This document shows, in pieces, positions 25,958-35,159 of a stretch of 64,000 nucleotides of DNA. The stretch covers positions 26,647 to 90,646 of the forward strand of contig CAXHEX010000022.1 of assembly GCA_964016105.1 (NCBI GenBank), written 5' to 3'. Within the stretch, counting starts at the first letter, position 1; each line of letters opens with the position of its first letter. The position numbers and the translations under genes were made by a program. The notes under the pieces were generated by a model. It worked only from the letters and a program-made list of their open reading frames with translations. It ran no database searches and had not been told where the DNA came from. The DNA comes from Ketobacter sp964016105. GTDB lineage: Bacteria > Pseudomonadota > Gammaproteobacteria > Pseudomonadales > Ketobacteraceae.

Positions 25958-27037
25958 TTAGTTGCCGGGTACGGCCAACACCTCAGATCTGTATTGTTGG
26001 GCAAGTGGGTCCATCACTCGCTTCCAAACAGGGGGTACCAGAGCCATAAGTATCATCAAGGCGTAGCCTGAAGGCAGTTGCGGGCTGTCGTCATAATGCC
26101 TCAATATCTGGTAACGCCGACGGGGAAATGCATGATGGTCGGAGTGGCGTTGCAGGTTAAGCAATCCGTAATTGCTAAGGATATCCGACGCGTTCCAAGA
26201 ATGGTGGTGAGTGACGGGGCCGTAGCTTCCATCTTCATTCTGTGTTCTTAGAAGTCCATAGTGGTCGATGTAATTAACGATTTCTAGAACGATGATGGCC
26301 ACACAGGATAAAAGTAGATAGGTAATTACCCCTTGACCACCAAATGCCACCCAAACACAGGCAATCCAGAATGCGGTCAAGGTGGTCCACCAAGTCAGCT
26401 CGTTTTTTATACTCCAAGGAGAAAGCCCTTGTGCTCGCATGCGTTGGTTTTGCAGTCTAAATCCGTTGTAGACATTTCGTGTAATCGCTTTCGGCAGAAA
26501 CGCGTAGAGAGATTGGCCGAAGGGTGCGGTGGATGCATCCAGGGGGGTGGCCACATTGACGTGGTGTCCATAAAGATGTTCAATCTTAAAGGTACTGTAT
26601 CCCACGGTGGATAACAGTAAGCCGCCCAGAGTTTGTTCCAGGCGAGTTTCTTTGTGGATCATCTCGTGGGCCACATTGATACCGATGTTGCCAAAGACAA
26701 TGCCCGCGGACAGAATCATTCCGATTTGCTCATAGAGTTGTACATCGGTGCTGGTGACGCGCCAAATCACGAAGGCCATGCAAACTATTTGAACCGGTAC
26801 TTGAGCAAAGGTCAGGTAACGATAAAACTTAATGGCGGATAATTGCCGAGACATTTCCGGCGGATAATTGCGGGTATCACGACCAATCTTTGGATCTAAA
26901 ACCGCTAGCAGTACCACCAACATAATAAACAGATAGGAAAATACCCCACCCAGTGCTACTCCAAGCATACTAAATCCGGTCCACACGAAAATACGCAGGT
27001 AGCCGTAATCCATTGGTCGATACTTAAATTTTGCCAT
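25958..27037 (-). CDS. AlkB-family diiron membrane oxygenase
   Basis: A 359-residue integral membrane protein with the AlkB histidine boxes: HEMIH (124-128), EHLYGHH (153-159) and LQRHSDHH (295-302), plus NYIDHYGLLR (255-264), the alkane-monooxygenase signature. About six hydrophobic helices surround them. The family hydroxylates terminal methyl groups and can epoxidise terminal alkenes, taking electrons from rubredoxin. No rubredoxin gene is in the operon. It starts 2 nt after the MATE gene, so it is firmly part of the synthase operon. It is shorter than typical AlkB (about 400) and may act on the synthase product rather than on food alkanes. Confidence 0.88.
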   Translation of the reverse strand: MAKFKYRPMDYGYLRIFVWTGFSMLGVALGGVFSYLFIMLVVLLAVLDPKIGRDTRNYPPEMSRQLSAIKFYRYLTFAQVPVQIVCMAFVIWRVTSTDVQLYEQIGMILSAGIVFGNIGINVAHEMIHKETRLEQTLGGLLLSTVGYSTFKIEHLYGHHVNVATPLDASTAPFGQSLYAFLPKAITRNVYNGFRLQNQRMRAQGLSPWSIKNELTWWTTLTAFWIACVWVAFGGQGVITYLLLSCVAIIVLEIVNYIDHYGLLRTQNEDGSYGPVTHHHSWNASDILSNYGLLNLQRHSDHHAFPRRRYQILRHYDDSPQLPSGYALMILMALVPPVWKRVMDPLAQQYRSEVLAVPGN

Positions 27038-27039
27038 TG

Positions 27040-28437
27040 TTAATTACCCTTTGTAGCAAGTTGCATGTGTGGGTCAAAAGTGATGCCTTTTGTTTGCCAC
27101 AGCCTGCTGCGCCAACGTAGATAAACCATGAGTGCCCGCAAGCTCTCATCAATAATGCGGCCGATGTAAATGCCCACCAGTCCGTATGCCAAATGAATTC
27201 CAAAGAACCAGGACATGGGAACCCCTATGACCCACATCATGACAATGCTCAGTAATCCGGGATATTTGGCATCCCCAGCGGCATTGAGTGAGGCTAAGGT
27301 AATCATGTTCACGGCCCTCAAGGGTTCCAAAATTAAGCCCATCATCAGTATGATGGCGCCCTGTTGCAGTATGACGGCGTTAGTGGTCATGAGGCCAAAT
27401 AGCTCATCGGAAAACACACAAAAGCAGGATGTAATCAGCAGCGCTCCGGTGATGCCCCAGGTGAGGGTTTGTTTTAACTTTTGTTCTGCTTGATCAAAGC
27501 CTGAGGATCCCACCAGGCGGGAGATATAAATTTGGGACGATTGAGCCACTGCGGTTGTCCAGGCCACGGTCAGCATGATGATATTGATGCTATAGACCTG
27601 GGTAGACAGCATTTCCGGCCCCAACTGGTTGATAAATACCACCAGTGCTAACAGGTTCAGCTGCAGTGAAACCGGGAACAGTGAGCTGGGTATGCCAATT
27701 TTGGAGATTTGTCGGGCAAGGTCCCGAAAGGTGTTCTTTCCCACCCAAGGAATAAGTCGGATTCCCATCTTGCTATGAACAAAATAAAACTCCATTAAGA
27801 TGGGAATGATAGAAGCGAAAATACTGGCCATTGCCACGCTGGATACGCTGAAATATTCACCGCCATTCCATTGCAGTAAAATAAAATTACCCGCGATATT
27901 AAGCACATTCATGGTCACAATCAGCGTGAAATTCCAGGAAGTGAAACCGTGGATGGAAATAAAAACCATATAACTAAAGCTGATGGATTGCAGAAATATA
28001 TGAAAGCAGGCCAGCCTCATATATTCGGTACTCATTTGGCTGAGTTCATCAGAGAATCCCATCCACAGGGGGATGCGATCACTTAATCCATAAATGATAC
28101 TGGCGAGCACGCCCCCCAAGATGACACCCATGGTGAGGCAGACTGAGAAAGCCTTGGCCACGCTTTCCGATTGCCGGGCACCTATATGTTGGTTAGCCAC
28201 AATGCCCCCGGCCTGGGCAAAGTTCCTCAATAAAAAGCCACACATGGCTAAAAAGGAGAATATACCTCCCACAGCAGCGGCGGCAGTATAGGAGATTTTA
28301 CTGAGGAAGAAGGAATCTATCAGGCCGTGGGATACTGTCAGTACAGCGGTGCCATAAGCGGGAAACGTCAGCCTTGCCATGCTGACATTCAGTTGATCGT
28401 TATTTTCCTTCTCTGTGTGTGCTTTGTGCTCAGTCAT
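27040..28437 (-). CDS. MATE-family efflux transporter
   Basis: A protein of about 465 residues with 12 predicted membrane helices and the internally duplicated MATE fold (LTFPAYGTAVLTVSHGLIDSFFLSKI at the start of the first half). MATE proteins are Na+ or H+ driven exporters. I prefer the ATG at 28437 (MTEHKAHTEK), which overlaps the hydrolase stop by 8 nt; a longer frame begins at 28467. It sits between the hydrolase and AlkB-like genes and could export an intermediate or product of the pathway. Confidence 0.87.
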   Translation of the reverse strand: MTEHKAHTEKENNDQLNVSMARLTFPAYGTAVLTVSHGLIDSFFLSKISYTAAAAVGGIFSFLAMCGFLLRNFAQAGGIVANQHIGARQSESVAKAFSVCLTMGVILGGVLASIIYGLSDRIPLWMGFSDELSQMSTEYMRLACFHIFLQSISFSYMVFISIHGFTSWNFTLIVTMNVLNIAGNFILLQWNGGEYFSVSSVAMASIFASIIPILMEFYFVHSKMGIRLIPWVGKNTFRDLARQISKIGIPSSLFPVSLQLNLLALVVFINQLGPEMLSTQVYSINIIMLTVAWTTAVAQSSQIYISRLVGSSGFDQAEQKLKQTLTWGITGALLITSCFCVFSDELFGLMTTNAVILQQGAIILMMGLILEPLRAVNMITLASLNAAGDAKYPGLLSIVMMWVIGVPMSWFFGIHLAYGLVGIYIGRIIDESLRALMVYLRWRSRLWQTKGITFDPHMQLATKGN

Positions 28438-29290
28438 GGCTAAAGAATGGCTCCAGTATCTCGGCAATGGCCACCGCTTCGTCTTCCATGTGGGCGTGGT
28501 GTGAACCGGTCAACTTGTGGTGCTGGATGTTCTTAATCTTCGCTATTCTCGCTTCGAGAAACTCCAGGGGAAATAAGCCTTTTTCTTCCATTAAGAATTG
28601 TACCGGGCACTCAATTCGGGCAAGAAACCCACTTACCTGTCCCTCAGTTAAGCGAATGGGGAAAGGCATACGCAATCGTATATCGCTTGTGACACGGAAT
28701 CCCTGCGATTCTTCAACGGCTCCTCGTTCCATGATGGTTTGGGCTGCCGCTTCCGAAATGGGAAAGAAAACATTAGATACTCGATTGGCCACCAAAGCAT
28801 CCAGGTCGGGATAATACTTGGGTGGTTTGGTCACCAGTTGGGGTTGCTTGGTGATGGAGGCCTCAAGCTCGAATGGCAGTACCGCCTCTTGCGCTTCGAA
28901 GGGGGTGAGAATACAAAGTGTGGCTAGCTTTCGAATGCGCTTGGGTACTGTACCGGCGGCGAGAGTGCAGGCAGCGCCACCCATTGAGTGGCCCAGTAGG
29001 GAAAATTTTTCCCAGCCTAAATAATCCGCCACCAAAAATATGTCCCGTACGATATCCAACAAAATGTAGCTGTCGCATTTATCAATATGGGATGAACGAC
29101 CGTGGCCTCTTATATCTATAGCCACAACTCGGGCCCCTTTGATCAAAGGGGCGATCACATCAAAGCTATTGGCATTATCCAGCCAGCCATGTACCGCTAT
29201 CACCGGTGTACCGTTTTCCGGACCCCAGGCCTTTGCAGCCAGCTGCATATTTTTCCCAATGGGTATAGTGAGTTCTTGTGACGCTTGCAT
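28430..29290 (-). CDS. Alpha/beta hydrolase, candidate thioesterase of the lipid synthase
   Basis: A 286-residue alpha/beta hydrolase with HGWLDNANSF near the oxyanion hole, DIRGHGRS, the nucleophile elbow GHSMGG (S102) and the C-terminal histidine in GSHHAHME. It resembles the serine-hydrolase-like group that also contains the CurM terminal thioesterase. It lies 18 nt after the sulfotransferase gene. In curacin synthesis an ST-TE pair sulfates a beta-hydroxyl and then hydrolyses and decarboxylates to a terminal alkene; this split pair could do the same. A plain esterase or thioesterase is the alternative. Confidence 0.8.
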   Translation of the reverse strand: MQASQELTIPIGKNMQLAAKAWGPENGTPVIAVHGWLDNANSFDVIAPLIKGARVVAIDIRGHGRSSHIDKCDSYILLDIVRDIFLVADYLGWEKFSLLGHSMGGAACTLAAGTVPKRIRKLATLCILTPFEAQEAVLPFELEASITKQPQLVTKPPKYYPDLDALVANRVSNVFFPISEAAAQTIMERGAVEESQGFRVTSDIRLRMPFPIRLTEGQVSGFLARIECPVQFLMEEKGLFPLEFLEARIAKIKNIQHHKLTGSHHAHMEDEAVAIAEILEPFFSHD

Positions 29291-29308
29291 GATCGTTTAT
29301 TTCCTGAT

Positions 29309-30478
29309 TTAGGCGGTTTCTTCTTGTTGCGCTGGCTGTTGCGCTGGCTCAGTCTTGCTATCAGCTGGCGCGTTTTCTTTTTCGTAGCCGTACTTCGCCA
29401 TGCTGCCGCTACATATGGACTCTACAATTTCATAGTCTGTATAGTTGTTTTTGTGTTTTACAGTACCCACGTTGTTCATCTGATCCCAAAAGGCCTGGTT
29501 GGATTTGTCCGGCAGTTCAAGATCACAAAAGTTCAGCAGCTCTTCTAGTTTCTGTGACGGGTTTTGCAGTATGTCTTCATAACGGACTTCATGGAAGTTG
29601 GCAAGATTATCCCGGTAATCGTTCACCATGTTGATGGAGTCTTCCACCACATTGGCTGCGGTTTTTATATTGTCAACGCCGAACTGTTCCATGTACTCAG
29701 GCAGTTTTGGTACATGGGGATAGGATACAGGTGTTTTGCCCGCGTGCTTGTAATTCTTGATTTCTTTTGAGATCAGTTCAATCTGTGCAATGCTTTTTTT
29801 AGTCAGCTTGATCAGGGAGTTGGCGCAATGGCGTGGATCACGCACCAGATGGATATATTTGGCATCGGGAAACAAATCATTAACCAGGGGTAAGTAGGCT
29901 AACATTCCCGGAGATTTAATAAGAAAACGATTCTTGCCGCCTTTTTGGCACCATAACGCTTTCTTAATTGATGTATAAATTTCATCGATTTGTTCCTGGC
30001 TCAAGTCTTCTTTGCGGTAGAGCACATGTTTCGCCACAAATGGGTCTTTGCGTATCCAGCTGTTCCAAATATGGATGGGGTCAGATGCGCTTGTGGTATC
30101 CACCATAATGCTGTCGCCAATAAATCGTTCCCCTTTCAGGTTTAAATCCAGCTTTTCCCGTAACCAGTCCACCGGTGCAAAATAGGGATAGTAGTTGTTC
30201 ATGGTGTGAGAAAAATATCCTACCTGCTCATGGGCACAAATAATGTTTTGCAACATAGTGGAGCCGGTGCGGGGCAGAGAGATTATGAAAATGGGTCGAT
30301 CCACCGGGATTCCCGACAGGTCGATGTTCATAACTCTGTTTTCCACAAATTTGAGTAGGTTCATCAATCCCGGGGACTTGTCTATGGGAATGGTGAATTG
30401 ATAGCGATAGTTATTCTTGAGCAGAATGCGCGAAAAAAAGTTATTAAACTCGACGTTATCCAGATTTTTAGTTGACAT
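29309..30478 (-). CDS. PAPS-dependent sulfotransferase
   Basis: A 389-residue sulfotransferase-family protein. The 5'-phosphosulfate loop is IISLPRTGSTM (residues about 65-75) and the 3'-phosphate motif is HLVRDPRHCANS (210-221). These bind PAPS and are both intact. The C-terminus is a low-complexity Gln/Glu/Ala tail. It is the first tailoring gene after the reductase (65-nt gap). The acceptor is unknown: a beta-hydroxyacyl-ACP or a terminal hydroxyl of the finished lipid are the obvious options. Confidence 0.88.
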   Translation of the reverse strand: MSTKNLDNVEFNNFFSRILLKNNYRYQFTIPIDKSPGLMNLLKFVENRVMNIDLSGIPVDRPIFIISLPRTGSTMLQNIICAHEQVGYFSHTMNNYYPYFAPVDWLREKLDLNLKGERFIGDSIMVDTTSASDPIHIWNSWIRKDPFVAKHVLYRKEDLSQEQIDEIYTSIKKALWCQKGGKNRFLIKSPGMLAYLPLVNDLFPDAKYIHLVRDPRHCANSLIKLTKKSIAQIELISKEIKNYKHAGKTPVSYPHVPKLPEYMEQFGVDNIKTAANVVEDSINMVNDYRDNLANFHEVRYEDILQNPSQKLEELLNFCDLELPDKSNQAFWDQMNNVGTVKHKNNYTDYEIVESICSGSMAKYGYEKENAPADSKTEPAQQPAQQEETA

Positions 30479-30543
30479 GTGCTTCCCCGCTTTGCAGTAA
30501 AATTTAAAATCGTTGTGGGCGTCTATCTTGCCGCACTCTATGG

Positions 30544-32172
30544 CTAGGTTGAGTAAGAAGCCACGGCTCTATCAACCCTGTCGCCCTGTTCCTTTAATAA
30601 GTGTTGTGGGCTCGCCACGGATAGCGGGCAATCCACCTTAACGGCTCTTAACAGCTGAATGCGAGAGAGCAGGGCGGCACCCACCATTAATAATTCGGCC
30701 ACTTCGGCCACTTTGCGGTTACCTGGGTGTTCCATGGGCGTGCCTTTTACCCATTCATTAAAAGCTCCCATCACTTGTCCACACCAGATTTGCGCGTTAA
30801 TCATTTGGGCGGGATCCCCTTCCACGGCCCAAGAAGCGGACTTACCCAAATACCAACGAAACACCAAGGACATTTTTTTCTTAGGATCTTGTTCTGCCTT
30901 TGTAAGCATCTTAGGGTCACGCTGACGGAAAAACTCCGCGGTTTCTTGCCACACCTGGGCTACGGGCTTTTTAAAGGCGCTTTTTTCCAATTTAGCTAAC
31001 TCGGCTTCCGGAATGGCGTCCAAGGACGGGTATTTTCGGTAGGTGTCGTACAACTTTTGGGACAACATGGGAAACATGGTGCCACTGCGTAGTACTTGCA
31101 CCTTCACGCCTTCCTCAAACATGTCTGCCGCCGGTGCCATGGTGACATCTGCCATCTTGGCTTTCGCCAACAATTTTTTAACCGAATCGGACGTACCCGC
31201 TTCTATACAGCCTTGGTTTATGGAGCCCGTTACCACGTAATCCGCCCCCATGGTGAAGGCGGCCAGTACGGACTCTGATGTGCCGATACCTCCGGCCGCC
31301 CCGATTCTTACGGGGGTGTTATAACCCTGTTGATCGCAGACCCGATTGCGGATGGCGATCATGGCCGGTAGCACCGATATGAGAGGGCGGTTGTCTGTGT
31401 GGCCTCCGGAATCGGCTTCCACGGTGATATCGTCTGCCAAGGGTACTTGGCTGGCCCATTGCGCCTGTTGTGGCGTGATGGTGTTACTGGACAGAAGCAG
31501 TTCAATCATTTTTTGGCTGGGTGGCATCAGGAACTTAAGCGCCACTTCCTGCCGTGATACTTTGGCGATGATTTTGTTGTTGGTTTGAATCTGTCCATTA
31601 TCTGCCAAACTCAGTCCCTGGATACGGTAGTTGATAAGGGCGGCAGAGGGTTCGATAAACGCGGATGCTTCCACTGTGTTGATGCTGTATTGCAGAAATA
31701 GATTCACCAGGCCATTTTCATAATCGGCGCTGTAGGGGTTGCTAAGAAAATTAAACGCGTAGGGGCCGTTGGGGAGAGCTGCTTGAATGGTTTTTATGGC
31801 TTGTTCTACCCTGGGCAGAGATAACCCACCGCTGCCAAATGAACTCAATAAACCCGATTTGCCCAACGCGATTACCATTTCTTCTGAGGCAATTCCGTGA
31901 GCCATTGCACCAGCCATATAACTGCATTTCACTTTATGATCGATTTGAAATGTCTCGCTTCCCAAACCGCTAATTGGCATTGCGGGCAGTACGGCTGCTA
32001 ATTCTGCCGTCGCGGCTTCAGCTTGGAAATCTGTTGTGATTTCCGTGTCGCCGGCGGGCAAATGCCGGTATACAAAATACTTGTTTTCCAGTTTTGCCAG
32101 GGTGCCATCTGCTAAAGCCTGCCAGTCCGCCTTGGTTGCTCTGTTACTGTGGATGGATGACGTAGTGCTCAT
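30544..32172 (-). CDS. pfaD: PfaD-type enoyl reductase
   Basis: A 542-residue FMN enzyme of the 2-nitropropane-dioxygenase/PfaD class, the trans-acting enoyl reductase of PUFA and related synthases. The flavin-site motif EADSGGHTDNRP and RIGAAGGIGT plus the conserved C-terminal half (VFRWYLGKSASWA, FNEWVKGTPMEHP) are all PfaD features. Its ATG overlaps the stop of the upstream KS-CLF gene (ATGA), so the two are translationally coupled. Length equals canonical PfaD (about 540). Confidence 0.95.
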   Translation of the reverse strand: MSTTSSIHSNRATKADWQALADGTLAKLENKYFVYRHLPAGDTEITTDFQAEAATAELAAVLPAMPISGLGSETFQIDHKVKCSYMAGAMAHGIASEEMVIALGKSGLLSSFGSGGLSLPRVEQAIKTIQAALPNGPYAFNFLSNPYSADYENGLVNLFLQYSINTVEASAFIEPSAALINYRIQGLSLADNGQIQTNNKIIAKVSRQEVALKFLMPPSQKMIELLLSSNTITPQQAQWASQVPLADDITVEADSGGHTDNRPLISVLPAMIAIRNRVCDQQGYNTPVRIGAAGGIGTSESVLAAFTMGADYVVTGSINQGCIEAGTSDSVKKLLAKAKMADVTMAPAADMFEEGVKVQVLRSGTMFPMLSQKLYDTYRKYPSLDAIPEAELAKLEKSAFKKPVAQVWQETAEFFRQRDPKMLTKAEQDPKKKMSLVFRWYLGKSASWAVEGDPAQMINAQIWCGQVMGAFNEWVKGTPMEHPGNRKVAEVAELLMVGAALLSRIQLLRAVKVDCPLSVASPQHLLKEQGDRVDRAVASYST

Positions 32173-35159
32173 GAATGTGTATTCCCTAAAGATTGAAAAA
32201 GTCTCTGGTTTTCTTGCTGTGGGTCTTTTTCCTGCGAGGATGACTGTGATTGGTTATTTACGTTTTCTACCGGAATGGATAAATCCAGTTGGGCATTGAT
32301 AAGCGTATTTAGCAGCCGCTGGTTTTCATAGTACGCGCATTGCAGGCGGCAGTTTTGCTGATACAGTTGTGCATACAGTGATTCCGCTGGTAAATTCGGT
32401 TGGCTCACTGGCTGAGGTAGTGGTATTACCTCACTGTGATTGTCTGTCACCAGCGTGCTCAAATCCGGATCTTGTTTTGAGTTTTGTTTTGAATCTTGTT
32501 TAGGAGTGTGTTCGGGTATTTGCGTTTCCAGTGTGGGAAATTCGCTGGAAATGGGCTGCAGTCGATGACTGACATTTTTTATCAGTTTGCCTGTATCGGT
32601 CTTCAGGTTATCCACCGATTGTGTTTTTTGCGTAGCGTCTTTAAAAACACTGGCGCTCACTGGTGTAATGTGCATCCGGCCCTGCTGTCCGTCAAAAAAG
32701 TTTCCTTCGAAAAGGATAGGGCGAGCATTGTAGGAGGAATCCAGCAACAGGGTTTTTACCATGGCCAGGGCCGGGGCCGTGGCAAATGAGAACCCCAGTC
32801 GATCTTCAATTAAATCTTGGCTCTGGGAACCACAGCTTTCTACTGGTGAGTCTTGGCCTTGCTTGTCAGCGGACGTGGCCTGGTTCGGTGTGAGACTACA
32901 CTCTATTCGATCTATAGTTGAAATGGGCTGGCGGCCAAGTGTTTCGGCGTAGGCTTTGGTGGTGACCACCAGTGCCACTGCGCTATCGTCGATCAAACGG
33001 CTTTGAATATCTAGATTAAGGTCTTTGGCATATTTACTCAGTAGAATTCGGCTTTCCAGTGCCGGGTCGCTATCGGCAACCGCAACAACCACGCTATCGC
33101 ATTGTTGGAAATGCAGCATTTGATCTGCCATCTCCAGCGCTCTGAATAAACTGTTTTCCAAACAGTCCATTTTTATGGATGGGCCGGTGAATCCATAGGT
33201 TGCAGAAATCCTGTTGGCCACAATGGGTCCAATGGAGGTTGCAATAAAGTCAAAGCCTTCGTTGTTGGCCCCTAAAATGGCATGTTGAGCCTTTTGCAGG
33301 AGCTGATTTTTCTGTTCATTATCCAGGTGTATACGGTTTTTTTCCAGCGCTTGGTCAATCCATTGGGGCAGGTAGTATTCAACAAACATCTGCACCTGAA
33401 ACAAGCTCTGTCGGGTTGCCACCACCACGCCGGTGTTCTGGTGGTCGCCATTATGATAACCCGCTTGCTCTAAAGCCTGATCAACCACCTCTAAAATCAT
33501 GAGCTCTTTGTTGAGTATTTCCCCCCTGGATTGGGTGTTCAGAGCACTCTTCATAAAATCCACAGAGAGTTGAGAGCAATGAATCCCTGGTGCGAAGGTT
33601 TCTGGTGGTAGAAATTGTTGGGTGAGGGTGTGGTTGTGTTCCAGGCCCCGTAGACGGGGGTTGGTTTTATAGGAAACAGACTTTGACGTGGTTAAATACT
33701 CTTGTAAGGCTCTGGGGCCGGATATGGAGCCAACCTGGACGCCACAGCCCACAAGATTGAGCCCTGCAGTGTCTTTGCCCACAGGTTTATTTGCGGCTTG
33801 GGCATTAGCTGTTTTTGCCGTTGAGTGTGTTGGGTGATCGTCACTACGGTAGTCACTTATTAGCAAGTGAGCATGGGAACCACCAAAGCCGAAGCAACTC
33901 ACAGCGGCCCGTTTCCTGTGGGCGCTAGTGGCGATGTCATCCCACTTTAGATTTTCGCAAACCAGATTGGTTTTACCAAAGGTGCCCTTGCGGGAAGCCA
34001 GGGGCTTTTTGATACCGAAGGTGGCGGGCAATGTGCCGGTTTTCATGGAGTACAGTATTTTGATCAGAGCGACAATGCCCGCCCCCGACATAAGGTGGCC
34101 TATATTGCCTTTCACCGAGCCGTATTTTGGCGTAGCGCCCTGGGCACCGTAGAAGCCTTCCAACGTGTTTAATTCTATGGTGTCGCCCACCGGAGTTCCG
34201 GTGGCGTGACATTCGATATAATCAATGTCATTTGGAGTGATGCCTTTATTGGCCAATTGATCGAAGGCATCTTTATAGGTTTTGGCTTGGCCTGACTTGC
34301 TAGGGGCCAATATCATTTTGCCTTTGCCCGCTTGGCTGCGCCAGCTAATGGATTCAATCACACCCAAAATGTTGTCGTTATCTCTGATGGCGTCTTCCAG
34401 GCGTTTTAGCACCACCAGTCCGCCTCCGTCTTGGGCCACCATGCCCTTAGAGCTCCGGTCCAGGGGCGTGCTTTTGTTTTTCTCCGCAGCGACGCCCAGC
34501 TTGGCGAAATAGTCCCTTAGTGCTTGCAGCTCGAAACCGGAAGAGAAACCTCCCGCTAGCATGAGGTCGGCTTGGCCATTGGCTAGGTAATAGGATGCAA
34601 GTTTGATCCCGTAAAGAGACGATGCGCAGGCCGCATCCAGGCAATAGGTGGGACCTTTCATACCCAGGGTTTCGGCAGCAAGCAGGGTGGGGTAACTGAA
34701 AGAGAAGGCGTTCAAGGGGGAGTTTTGGTCTTGCTCCCAGCTATAGTCGAATTTGAATGCAGGTTCAGCCAGGTGACCGGCAATCTGGTTTTCCAGTTCG
34801 TGTAAATAGGCGGGAGTGAACAAGCCGGCCATTTTCGGTAAACAGCCTTCCCTGGTGCCCAGGATTATGCCGGTTTTATTCAGTATGTGTTTTTGGTTCA
34901 GATAACCGCTTTGCTTAAGCGCCTGATGAACGATATAGAGCACTCTCAAAAACGTGTTATCCAGCTTGCCGTACTCTTGGGGAACCTTTGTGCCTTGGAA
35001 GTCGTTTTCGGTGATTTCCGGTAAGCCGGAATCGCCGATAAAGTTTTTCTTCTGCAGCAGTGATTGAAAAAAATCATCGGGAGTCTTGCTACCCGGTACT
35101 AGGCAGCTAACGGCAATGATGGCAATGTCTGAGTGCACTTTAGATGTCATTGTGATCAC
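32169..35159 (-). CDS. Stand-alone ketosynthase/chain-length-factor protein
   Basis: A 996-residue protein. The KS (1-435) has the cysteine C178 in DAACASS and the histidines in ECHATGTPVGD and KGNIGHLMSG. A CLF-like domain (about 470-770) follows, in which the cysteine position is glutamate (MDCLENS). The C-terminus is a Pro/Gln-rich linker with a helix around 920-965. No AT, DH or ACP is present, so it must act on the ACPs of the 1972-residue protein. The start is a GTG forming a GTGA overlap with the preceding gene; an ATG lies three codons further in. This is an extra KS-CLF beyond the canonical Pfa set. Confidence 0.88.
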   Translation of the reverse strand: MITMTSKVHSDIAIIAVSCLVPGSKTPDDFFQSLLQKKNFIGDSGLPEITENDFQGTKVPQEYGKLDNTFLRVLYIVHQALKQSGYLNQKHILNKTGIILGTREGCLPKMAGLFTPAYLHELENQIAGHLAEPAFKFDYSWEQDQNSPLNAFSFSYPTLLAAETLGMKGPTYCLDAACASSLYGIKLASYYLANGQADLMLAGGFSSGFELQALRDYFAKLGVAAEKNKSTPLDRSSKGMVAQDGGGLVVLKRLEDAIRDNDNILGVIESISWRSQAGKGKMILAPSKSGQAKTYKDAFDQLANKGITPNDIDYIECHATGTPVGDTIELNTLEGFYGAQGATPKYGSVKGNIGHLMSGAGIVALIKILYSMKTGTLPATFGIKKPLASRKGTFGKTNLVCENLKWDDIATSAHRKRAAVSCFGFGGSHAHLLISDYRSDDHPTHSTAKTANAQAANKPVGKDTAGLNLVGCGVQVGSISGPRALQEYLTTSKSVSYKTNPRLRGLEHNHTLTQQFLPPETFAPGIHCSQLSVDFMKSALNTQSRGEILNKELMILEVVDQALEQAGYHNGDHQNTGVVVATRQSLFQVQMFVEYYLPQWIDQALEKNRIHLDNEQKNQLLQKAQHAILGANNEGFDFIATSIGPIVANRISATYGFTGPSIKMDCLENSLFRALEMADQMLHFQQCDSVVVAVADSDPALESRILLSKYAKDLNLDIQSRLIDDSAVALVVTTKAYAETLGRQPISTIDRIECSLTPNQATSADKQGQDSPVESCGSQSQDLIEDRLGFSFATAPALAMVKTLLLDSSYNARPILFEGNFFDGQQGRMHITPVSASVFKDATQKTQSVDNLKTDTGKLIKNVSHRLQPISSEFPTLETQIPEHTPKQDSKQNSKQDPDLSTLVTDNHSEVIPLPQPVSQPNLPAESLYAQLYQQNCRLQCAYYENQRLLNTLINAQLDLSIPVENVNNQSQSSSQEKDPQQENQRLFQSLGNTHS

